Below, one piece after another: positions 1-6,006 of a stretch of 31,980 nt of DNA. The position numbers and the translations under genes are program-made. Within the stretch, counting starts at the first letter, position 1, and each line of letters opens with the position of its first letter. Under the pieces are notes generated by a model, which worked only from the letters and a program-made list of their open reading frames with translations, had not been told where the DNA came from and made no database searches. The DNA lies in assembly GCA_004555955.1 (NCBI GenBank), contig SFJG01000019.1:1-31980 (forward strand), in the 5' to 3' direction. Source of the stretch: Bacteroidales bacterium (GTDB lineage: Bacteria; Bacteroidota; Bacteroidia; Bacteroidales; Muribaculaceae).

Positions 1-79
1 ACTTTGCTATGTAATGTTTTGATTATTAGTGGTTTAATCGTAATACAAATATACTAAAAATCTATGACAAAACAAAGGC
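1..79. repeat. Left arm of a perfect inverted repeat of at least 79 bp
   Basis: Bases 1-79 are the exact reverse complement of bases 470-548; I compared all 79 positions and found no mismatch. The arm begins at the window edge, so the true repeat may extend further left. It ends just upstream of a short gene (92-346) and contains a promoter pointing left, out of the window. Confidence 0.95.
46..76 (-). promoter_or_regulatory. Bacteroidota-type promoter, leftward, in the left repeat arm
   Basis: On the minus strand TTTG (73-76) is followed after 19 bases by TATATTTG (46-53). This fits the Bacteroidota primary sigma consensus of a -33 TTTG and a -7 TAnnTTTG box. It would fire out of the window and is the mirror copy of the promoter at 473-503. 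Confidence 0.6.
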
Positions 80-91
80 AATGAAAAAGAG

Positions 92-346
92 TTGGCAAGT
101 CATTTTACAGACGATGTAAAGAATCGACTTGAAAAGGCTAACGAATATGGTAGCGGTATAGCTTTTTGGGAATTAAGAACCGGAATGCAAGACGGTCCCT
201 CTGATGTATGCAAGGTAAAAAGTATTACCAAAAAGGACGAATGGTATGTCGTAAAATACCTTGACATGGGCAACAGTGGCACTACTAAATTCAAGGCAGA
301 AGTCCAAGATGGTAAAGTTATTATTTCTGATTACAAAAAGAAATAA
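92..346 (+). CDS. Small protein of 84 aa, probably the C-terminal part of a DUF3828-like protein
   Basis: I do not recognise this gene with certainty. The only start in frame is a TTG at 92, because an in-frame TGA lies at 65-67 inside the left repeat arm. The ATG at 81 is out of frame and opens only a 12-codon peptide. The product begins with ASHFTDDVKNRLEKA, has a WYVVKYLD strand and ends in a Gly-Lys-Val-Ile-Ile-Ser-Asp-Tyr-Lys pattern. This recalls the second half of DUF3828/NTF2-like lipoproteins, which normally carry a signal peptide and more N-terminal sequence. Both are missing here, so it may be a remnant cut off when the repeat arm arrived. A terminator follows at 369-400. No promoter points into it: the left-arm promoter faces away. 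Confidence 0.45.
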   Translation: MASHFTDDVKNRLEKANEYGSGIAFWELRTGMQDGPSDVCKVKSITKKDEWYVVKYLDMGNSGTTKFKAEVQDGKVIISDYKKK

Positions 347-368
347 TTCAGACTTTCGAACATTATAA

Positions 369-400
369 AGAGACTGTCTAACAAGTTTTGGGCAGTCTCT
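369..400 (+). terminator. Stem-loop terminator after the small gene
   Basis: AGAGACTG (369-376) pairs perfectly with CAGTCTCT (393-400) around a 16-base loop. It sits 23 bases after the stop codon of the small gene and is followed by an A/T-rich tail (ATTTATAGTTT). Confidence 0.7.
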
Positions 401-418
401 ATTTATAGTTTCAACAGG

Positions 419-473
419 CTAAAAAATAAGCTAAAAAATAAGGCTTTCATGCTAAAATTCAGCGTAAAAGCCT
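419..473 (+). repeat. Tandem 12-bp repeat and hairpin at the edge of the right repeat arm
   Basis: The unit CTAAAAAATAAG occurs twice in tandem (419-430, 431-442). The second copy runs into a hairpin, AGGCTTT (441-447) with AAAGCCT (467-473), whose right side enters the inverted repeat arm. The hairpin could be a second, weaker terminator shielding the promoter downstream. The left arm has no equivalent flank. Confidence 0.6.
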
Positions 474-548
474 TTGTTTTGTCATAGATTTTTAGTATAT
501 TTGTATTACGATTAAACCACTAATAATCAAAACATTACATAGCAAAGT
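470..548. repeat. Right arm of the perfect inverted repeat
   Basis: Exact reverse complement of 1-79 over all 79 bases. The arms are separated by 390 bases holding the small gene and its terminator. The arm carries a rightward promoter (473-503) and continues directly into the non-coding block at 549-711. Confidence 0.95.
473..503 (+). promoter_or_regulatory. Bacteroidota-type promoter in the right repeat arm
   Basis: TTTG (473-476), a 19-base spacer, then TATATTTG (496-503), a perfect match to TTTG/TAnnTTTG. Transcription would start near 508-511 and run through the block at 549-711 into the gene at 775, giving a leader of about 265 bases, or a separate short RNA. Confidence 0.6.
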
Positions 549-711
549 TAGCGATAAAATCTGCCAATAGAAAACAAAATTTGCTCCTTCCTCCGCAAAG
601 GCGCTCTCGGACAGCTCGGAAATGTCGACTATTCGTTTTACCACGCCGATTTTTTCGCTTGCGAAAATTTGCAATTCATCCGCGAAGGTCGTATCTTTGG
701 GTCATTAAACC
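549..711. other. Non-coding block that may be a widespread Bacteroidales promoter/leader repeat
   Basis: No convincing gene lies here on either strand. A 60-codon minus-strand frame (492-674) exists but runs through the promoter and repeat arm. Another minus-strand frame reads peptides such as SRHFRAVRERLCGG and CFLLADFIANFA, which I remember as recurrent short hypothetical proteins in Bacteroides and Prevotella genomes. That is a memory, not a search. Such recurrence usually means conserved DNA or RNA rather than protein. It holds the hairpin TTTTCG-CTTG-CGAAAA (652-667) and a strong promoter (668-699). It continues seamlessly from the right inverted-repeat arm, so an inverted copy may lie left of the window. 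Confidence 0.5.
668..699 (+). promoter_or_regulatory. Strong promoter candidate for the beta-propeller/amidase unit
   Basis: TTTG (668-671), a 20-base spacer and TATCTTTG (692-699) match the Bacteroidota consensus exactly. The predicted start near 704-707 leaves a leader of about 70 bases before the ATG at 775. The hairpin at 652-667 lies just upstream of the -33 box. Confidence 0.75.
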
Positions 712-774
712 AAACTAACTGATAGGCATAAACCTGACAATCATAAAAACTTAACAACCATAAAACCAAAATCT

Positions 775-1665
775 ATGAAAAAACATTTCTTATTAGCATT
801 GGCTATAGGCGTGGCGCTTGGCGCAAATGCCTTGCCGAAAGGGGCAACCGAACCTGCTCTACTTCTACGCACGAGCCAAGGATTAATGGCACCGGTATGG
901 TCGCCTACGGGTGACAAAATCGCCGTTACCGGCGACAACTATTGCGGCATTTTCGTCGCTAACGCCGACGGCAGCGGGCTGAGCATCGTCACCGAAGAGA
1001 CGGGCGCCGGCTATAAGATGTCGTGGAGCAACGACGGTGCGCAGATTCTCGGCAGAACAAGCACTCTCGAATCCGGCAAAATTTTCTATCAAGTAAAGAC
1101 ATGGACCGTTGCCGACAAAACGTCGCGCGTTGTAGTCGACAAGACTCGCGCTCTGACGGGCACTCCGACCTGGAAGTCGCTCGCCGCACTCGACAGCAAC
1201 GGCAAGATGAAAGCCTCGGCAATCGCCGGCAACGTCTACGAAACGCTTATGAGCGACCCGGCAGGCGCTGCACAGCGAATCGGCGCGCTCGGCGAATTTT
1301 CGGGTAAGATACTCATCAACCCGGCACTCTCGCTCGACGGCACGAAAGTGGCATTCCAAGTGCCCGGCAAAGGCATATACGTTTGCGGCAACGACGGCAG
1401 CAACCTGCATTTCGTTGCTAAGGCATCGCATCCGGCATGGCTTGCCGACGGCGAAACTATCGTGGCTACCGTGGTAGCCGACAACGGCGAAACATTCACC
1501 GGGTCGAAACTCTACGCCATCGACACTCGCAACGGCGAATCCGTATTGCTCGTCGACCGCGAAGGCATGATTCCGCTCACTCCGGCAGTGACAGCCGACG
1601 GCGCACGCGTGGCTTTCGAGAACGCCGCCGATGCTTCTATCTACGTTATTAACCTAAAATTCTAA
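775..1665 (+). CDS. Exported TolB/PD40-like beta-propeller protein
   Basis: The 296-aa product starts with a signal peptide (MKKHFLLALAIGVALGANA, cleavage near residue 19). It then carries five or so WD40-like (PD40) blade motifs: PVWSPTGDKIAV, MSWSNDGAQIL, PALSLDGTKVAF, PAWLADGETIVA and PAVTADGARVAF. The S-x-D-G-x-x-I-A pattern is typical of TolB/DPP-IV N-terminal propellers, which mediate protein binding; no catalytic domain follows. It lacks the N-terminal domain of true TolB, so it is not TolB itself. The stop is only 5 bases before the start of the amidase gene, so the two are almost certainly co-transcribed. It may assist or bind the amidase or cell-wall components in the periplasm (inference). 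The ATG at 775 is chosen because it directly precedes the signal peptide. Confidence 0.85.
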   Translation: MKKHFLLALAIGVALGANALPKGATEPALLLRTSQGLMAPVWSPTGDKIAVTGDNYCGIFVANADGSGLSIVTEETGAGYKMSWSNDGAQILGRTSTLESGKIFYQVKTWTVADKTSRVVVDKTRALTGTPTWKSLAALDSNGKMKASAIAGNVYETLMSDPAGAAQRIGALGEFSGKILINPALSLDGTKVAFQVPGKGIYVCGNDGSNLHFVAKASHPAWLADGETIVATVVADNGETFTGSKLYAIDTRNGESVLLVDREGMIPLTPAVTADGARVAFENAADASIYVINLKF

Positions 1666-1670
1666 GCATT

Positions 1671-4235
1671 ATGAAACGAACGACTTCTATCATAAAGAAA
1701 AGCATATTAGCCGCGGCGCTTGTTGCTTGCGCAACACCATGCTTTGCCCAAACGCCGGCAGTTACCGGTTGGGGCGACTATAAATTTTTCCTCGACCCGG
1801 GTCACTCCGGCCGTGAGAATCGCGGTCTTTGGGGCTACTCCGAAGCGCAGAAAGTGCTCGAAGTGGCAAAAACTACTCGCGAATACTTGCTGCAATACAC
1901 CGACATTCCGGAAGACGCCATCAAGATGTGCCGCGAAACCGAAGCCGACGTAGTCAGCCTTGAGGAGCGTTCCGACATGGCTAACGCTTGGGGCGCCGAC
2001 TTCTACTACTCTATCCACTCCGACGCATCGTCGACAGTCAACACCACTGTGACGCTCTTCGGCGGCTGGCGCAACAACGGCGTGGAAATCGAGAAAACGC
2101 CCAACGGAGGTAAAGCTTTCGGCGAAATACTCAACCCGAACCTTACCGGCGTGATGCGCATCACCACTCGCGGCAACTGGTACGACCGTTGCTACTACGA
2201 CAAAACTTCGGAAACTCATACAAACCAATACCCCTACTTGTCGGTGAACCGCCGCACAACTATGCCCTCAATTCTCAGCGAAGGCGGCTACCACACCATT
2301 GCCTCGCAACAGCAACTCAACATGAACGCTCAATACAAGCGTCTTGAGGGATTTGCAGCTTTCCAAACCATCCTGAAATACCGCGAACTAAGCCTGCCCG
2401 TACAGACTTTCCTCTGCGGTATTATCACCAACTCTGAAAACAACGTGCCCATCGACGGCGCAACTATTTCCGTCGAAGGTCAAACCTACACCACCGACAC
2501 TTGGGAAAGCCTGTTTAAGGACTATACGCTCAATCCCGACATGATTCACAACGGCTTCTACCTCTTCGAAAACCTCGAAGCCGGCAAGACCGTCGAAGTG
2601 ACTTTCTCCGCTCCTGGATTCGACCCGATAACACGCACCGCGACTATCAAATCGAACCTCGAAGGCACGTCGAACGACAACGTAACTTGGCTCGACGTTC
2701 AACTCACCTCGAACGCTCCGGCAAAAGTGTCGACGATTTCGGTCGAAGACCTTTCGAAAGTATCGTTGGTTGAGCCTATCGTCATCACTTTCTCGCGCAA
2801 TATGGACCGCGCATCTGTCGAGCAAGCGCTCTCTATCGACAACGAAGGCGACATAACCTATAAGTGGGAAAACGACTACACGCTCACTATCGACGTTTCG
2901 CATCTCACTCCGCTGCAGACCTACAACCTGACCATCAACGGCTCGATTGCTAAAAACTCGCAGACGCAACAACCGTTCGACGGCAACGGCGACGGCGAAG
3001 GCGGCGACAACTATGTGCTTACGTTCACAATGGCAGAACCCGACACCGAAGCGCCGAGAGTAGTATCGACCGACCCTATTGCCGACGGAGAAGTAGCGTT
3101 TACGCTCCGTCCGGTTGTTCGCATCGAGTTCAACGAACCTATCGACTGGAACGAAGACACTAACGGCGACTGCATCACCGTGACCGACAAAGACGGCAAC
3201 ACTTACGCCGGCAAGACCACTCACGCCGTTGTTGCCGACGCATCGGTGCTCCACTTCTACTTCAACGAAGACCTTCCGCTCGACCGCTGCTTCCTCGTAA
3301 CTGTCAACGAAGGACTTAAAGACCTCTCCGGCAACGCAACAGGCAAGTATATGTTCCGCTTCCTTTCGGAATATCGCGGCATCGTTTCGCAAGAGACTCT
3401 TCTCGCACTCGACGACGTTTCGGGCTTCTGGGCTCCGGACGGCTCCGGCTCATCTTCCGGTCTTACGCAAGAGGCTAACTCGTTCAGCGCAGCCTCGGGT
3501 CTCGCCGCTACAGGCTCCGGCTCAAGCTGCAAACTCCACTACGACTTCGACAAGAACTCGGCAGCAGGCAGTTGGATGATTCGCGAATACCACTCGTCGC
3601 AGAACATAACCAAAGCAACTAACGACGGAATTCTTACCTACTGGCTCTACGGCGACGGCTCTAACAACACCGTCAGCGCAACCCTCCGCGTTCGCACAGG
3701 CAACAAAAACGGCGGTTTGAAATACAACCTCAAGCCAATCAACTTCCGCGGCTGGCACCTGATGACTTGGGACTTGCAGAACGACTCTTACGAAGCATTC
3801 ACCGGCACCGACGAACTCGCTGCCGACTGGCGCTTCGACAGCTTCATTCTCCGTCACCAAAACACCGACAACGACCCGTCGGCTGCTCCGCAAGCATGGT
3901 CGGGCGACATCTACTTCGACAGCATGGAATTCAACAAGTTCGACAGCGAAGCCGTACGCAACGCCAAGATTGACGACATCTCAATCGAGTCGGGCGCAGT
4001 TGGCACAATCGACGCTAACGCTATCCGCGTATACCGCTCGGGTAACGTCATCAACGTTGCCGCACCTTCGGCTATCAACGTCGTCGACGTCTACAATGCA
4101 GCCGGCACGAAAGTGGCTTCCTCAGCACCTGCAACAGGCGTTGCCGCCATCAACATCAGCGACTTCGCTCGCGGTCTCTACATCGTCAACGTAAAAGTCG
4201 GCAATGCTACGAAATCGGTAAAAATCGTTAAATAG
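1671..4235 (+). CDS. Large exported N-acetylmuramoyl-L-alanine amidase (Amidase_3) with Ig-like domains and a T9SS sorting tail
   Basis: The 854-aa product has a signal peptide ending near CFAQ (residue 26) and an Amidase_3 zinc-hydrolase domain at about 37-240. The expected ligands are visible: His45 in DPGHSG, Glu58 in GYSEAQ and His116 in SIHSDA, plus catalytic Glu204 in LSEGGYH. Family members cut the amide bond between MurNAc and the stem peptide. After this come a carboxypeptidase-regulatory-like fold (about 248-340) and two Big_5-type Ig domains (about 355-460 and 463-575) with an acidic Asp/Gly loop between them. A beta-rich, possibly carbohydrate-binding region follows (about 590-760), then a C-terminal T9SS type A-like domain with the motifs VDVYNAAG and FARGLYIVNV, ending VKIVK. 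Ordinary cell-division amidases are about half this length. The tail predicts secretion across the outer membrane, so the substrate may be foreign peptidoglycan (inference). The stop codon is TAG. Confidence 0.88.
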   Translation: MKRTTSIIKKSILAAALVACATPCFAQTPAVTGWGDYKFFLDPGHSGRENRGLWGYSEAQKVLEVAKTTREYLLQYTDIPEDAIKMCRETEADVVSLEERSDMANAWGADFYYSIHSDASSTVNTTVTLFGGWRNNGVEIEKTPNGGKAFGEILNPNLTGVMRITTRGNWYDRCYYDKTSETHTNQYPYLSVNRRTTMPSILSEGGYHTIASQQQLNMNAQYKRLEGFAAFQTILKYRELSLPVQTFLCGIITNSENNVPIDGATISVEGQTYTTDTWESLFKDYTLNPDMIHNGFYLFENLEAGKTVEVTFSAPGFDPITRTATIKSNLEGTSNDNVTWLDVQLTSNAPAKVSTISVEDLSKVSLVEPIVITFSRNMDRASVEQALSIDNEGDITYKWENDYTLTIDVSHLTPLQTYNLTINGSIAKNSQTQQPFDGNGDGEGGDNYVLTFTMAEPDTEAPRVVSTDPIADGEVAFTLRPVVRIEFNEPIDWNEDTNGDCITVTDKDGNTYAGKTTHAVVADASVLHFYFNEDLPLDRCFLVTVNEGLKDLSGNATGKYMFRFLSEYRGIVSQETLLALDDVSGFWAPDGSGSSSGLTQEANSFSAASGLAATGSGSSCKLHYDFDKNSAAGSWMIREYHSSQNITKATNDGILTYWLYGDGSNNTVSATLRVRTGNKNGGLKYNLKPINFRGWHLMTWDLQNDSYEAFTGTDELAADWRFDSFILRHQNTDNDPSAAPQAWSGDIYFDSMEFNKFDSEAVRNAKIDDISIESGAVGTIDANAIRVYRSGNVINVAAPSAINVVDVYNAAGTKVASSAPATGVAAINISDFARGLYIVNVKVGNATKSVKIVK

Positions 4236-4296
4236 AAATTTCTACCAAGCCTGCATTATTCAGACTATTCAGTCACGAAAGGGCTAAACTTTTTTC

Positions 4297-4333
4297 AGAG
4301 TCTGTGCTTCAATCGGAGTACAGACTCTTTTTT
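4297..4333 (+). terminator. Strong intrinsic terminator after the amidase gene
   Basis: AGAGTCTGT (4297-4305) pairs perfectly with ACAGACTCT (4320-4328), followed by a run of T. It closes the 775-4235 transcription unit. Confidence 0.9.
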
Positions 4334-4369
4334 AGTGCCCATATAGCAGAGAAATTCGCCGGAAATCAT

Positions 4370-4377
4370 TATCTTTG
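4370..4377 (+). promoter_or_regulatory. Probable -7 box for the glycoamylase-like gene
   Basis: TATCTTTG fits TAnnTTTG and lies 27 bases before the ATG at 4405. No TTTG is present at the expected -33 position, so this would be a weak or activator-dependent promoter. Confidence 0.45.
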
Positions 4378-4404
4378 TTGTGCTAAGCAGATTAATAATT
4401 ACTA

Positions 4405-6006
4405 ATGACAAAAAATATTTCTATGAAAACTACTTTGAAAATCTTATTGCTTTTCGCCTCCATGTTGACGCTATGGAGTTGCTCCGACGACGGCTCATCG
4501 CCGAATCCCAAGCCGGAAGAAGGATTCATCAACTTTAAAATCAACGAAGACCACGGCATCATCACGCTGACGTGGACCGACGACAACGCTGTCGACATTT
4601 GGCGAAAAATCGGCAGCTCGGCATACATAAAAATCGCGGAAGCCAACACGTCGAAGTCGCTTGTCGACGACCTGTCGAGCCAAGCCGACAACACTACGGT
4701 CGGCTACCGAATGGTTGCCGCAGGCGGCGACATCTATTCGACGGCGGCAATCACCGGCGAACAAAAGACACGCATCTGCATGCTCAGCGACGAGCAAATC
4801 CTCGACCTGGTTGAGCGCACCACGTTGCGCTACTTCACCGACTTCGCACACCCGTGCGGCATGGCTCGCGAACGCAACACCAGTGGCGACATAGTCACCA
4901 CCGGAGGCTCGGGGTTCGGCATTATGGCTATCGTTGCCGGAGCACACCGCAACTACTTGTCGCGCAACGACGCTTACCGACAAATCCGCAAAATTGTCGA
5001 CTTCCTGAAGATTGCACCGCGCTTTCACGGAGCATATGCTCATTGGTATAACGGCAGCACAGCCACCGTCCAGCCTTTCAGCCAAAAAGACGACGGCGCC
5101 GACTTGGTCGAAACGAGTTTTCTCTTCCAAGGACTGCTTTGCGCCCGCGAATACTTTGTAGAAGGCGCTAATGCCGACGAAAGCACACTCGTTGCCGACA
5201 TCGACCGCCTTTGGTCGGAAATCGAATGGACTCACTTCGTACGCTCCGGCGCTCTAATGTGGCATTGGTCGCCCAACTACGAATTCGAACTGAATCTGCG
5301 CATCACCGGCTGGTGCGAAGCAATGATGACCTACGTTCTTGCAGCCTCATCGCCTACCTACCCCATCGACCGCACACTCTACGAAGACGGCTTCCAACGC
5401 GGCGGCGACATACGCTGCGGTGTGAAATTCTACGGCATCGAACTGCCTATCGGCAATGCCTCTTCGCTCGGCGGCCCGCTTTTCTTCGCTCACTACACGT
5501 TCCTCGGGCTTGACCCGCGCGGATTGGGCGACAGCCTGTGTAGCGACTACTTCGAGCAGAACAAGGCACACACGCTCATCAATCGCGCCTACTGCATCGA
5601 CAATCCAAGCAACTTCTTCGGCTACGGCGAAAATCTTTGGGGTTTGACCGCAAGCGACTGCCCTGTCGACGGCTATGCTGCACACTCTCCCTCGAACGAC
5701 AACGGCACAATCTCGCCCACGGCGGCTATCTCGTCAATCCCATACACACCCGAAGAGTCGATGGCTGTCGTCAAATATCTCTACCGCGATATGGGCGAGC
5801 GTATGTTCGGCGAATACGGTTTCTACGACGCTCTGAACCTCAGCGTCGCTGCCGACCGACAAATCGTCAAGTCGTATCTCGCCATCGACCAAGGCCCTAT
5901 CGTCGTGATGATAGAAAACTACCGCTCCCAATTCATTTGGGACACGTTTATGAAAAACAAAGATGTACTGAGAGGATTAGAGCGGCTCGGAATCAGCCAC
6001 CGTTAG
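4405..6006 (+). CDS. Surface lipoprotein with a glycoamylase (PF10091)/GH144-like domain
   Basis: The product is 533 aa from ATG 4405. The in-frame ATG at 4423 fits the signal peptide better (MKTTLKILLLFASMLTLWSC) and may be the true start. LWSC is a lipobox and the following SDD resembles the Bacteroidota lipoprotein export signal, so a surface location is likely. Residues about 40-110 look like an Ig/Fn3-type module. The rest is an (alpha/alpha)6-type domain with GGPLFFAHYTFLGLDPRG, GYGENLWGLTASD and AHSPSNDNGTISPTAA, which I recognise as the PF10091 family. Members include GH144 endo-beta-1,2-glucanases, but substrate cannot be assigned from sequence alone. It ends nose to nose with the exopolysaccharide operon: the two stop codons overlap by 4 bases (6003-6006), with no terminator between. 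The stop is TAG. Confidence 0.82.
   Translation: MTKNISMKTTLKILLLFASMLTLWSCSDDGSSPNPKPEEGFINFKINEDHGIITLTWTDDNAVDIWRKIGSSAYIKIAEANTSKSLVDDLSSQADNTTVGYRMVAAGGDIYSTAAITGEQKTRICMLSDEQILDLVERTTLRYFTDFAHPCGMARERNTSGDIVTTGGSGFGIMAIVAGAHRNYLSRNDAYRQIRKIVDFLKIAPRFHGAYAHWYNGSTATVQPFSQKDDGADLVETSFLFQGLLCAREYFVEGANADESTLVADIDRLWSEIEWTHFVRSGALMWHWSPNYEFELNLRITGWCEAMMTYVLAASSPTYPIDRTLYEDGFQRGGDIRCGVKFYGIELPIGNASSLGGPLFFAHYTFLGLDPRGLGDSLCSDYFEQNKAHTLINRAYCIDNPSNFFGYGENLWGLTASDCPVDGYAAHSPSNDNGTISPTAAISSIPYTPEESMAVVKYLYRDMGERMFGEYGFYDALNLSVAADRQIVKSYLAIDQGPIVVMIENYRSQFIWDTFMKNKDVLRGLERLGISHR

Noticed and set aside
1..548. Inverted repeat as a phase-variable promoter switch
   Set aside because: Both promoters lie inside the identical arms and face outward, so flipping the centre would leave promoter direction unchanged. 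No invertase gene is in the window.
492..674. Minus-strand frame of 60 codons across the repeat arm and the non-coding block
   Set aside because: It runs through the right repeat arm and one promoter; conservation, if real, is better explained at DNA or RNA level.
2388..3392. Open frame of 334 codons on the minus strand inside the amidase gene
   Set aside because: The plus-strand gene has continuous domain structure here; the antisense protein is Val/Arg/Phe-rich with no recognisable features.
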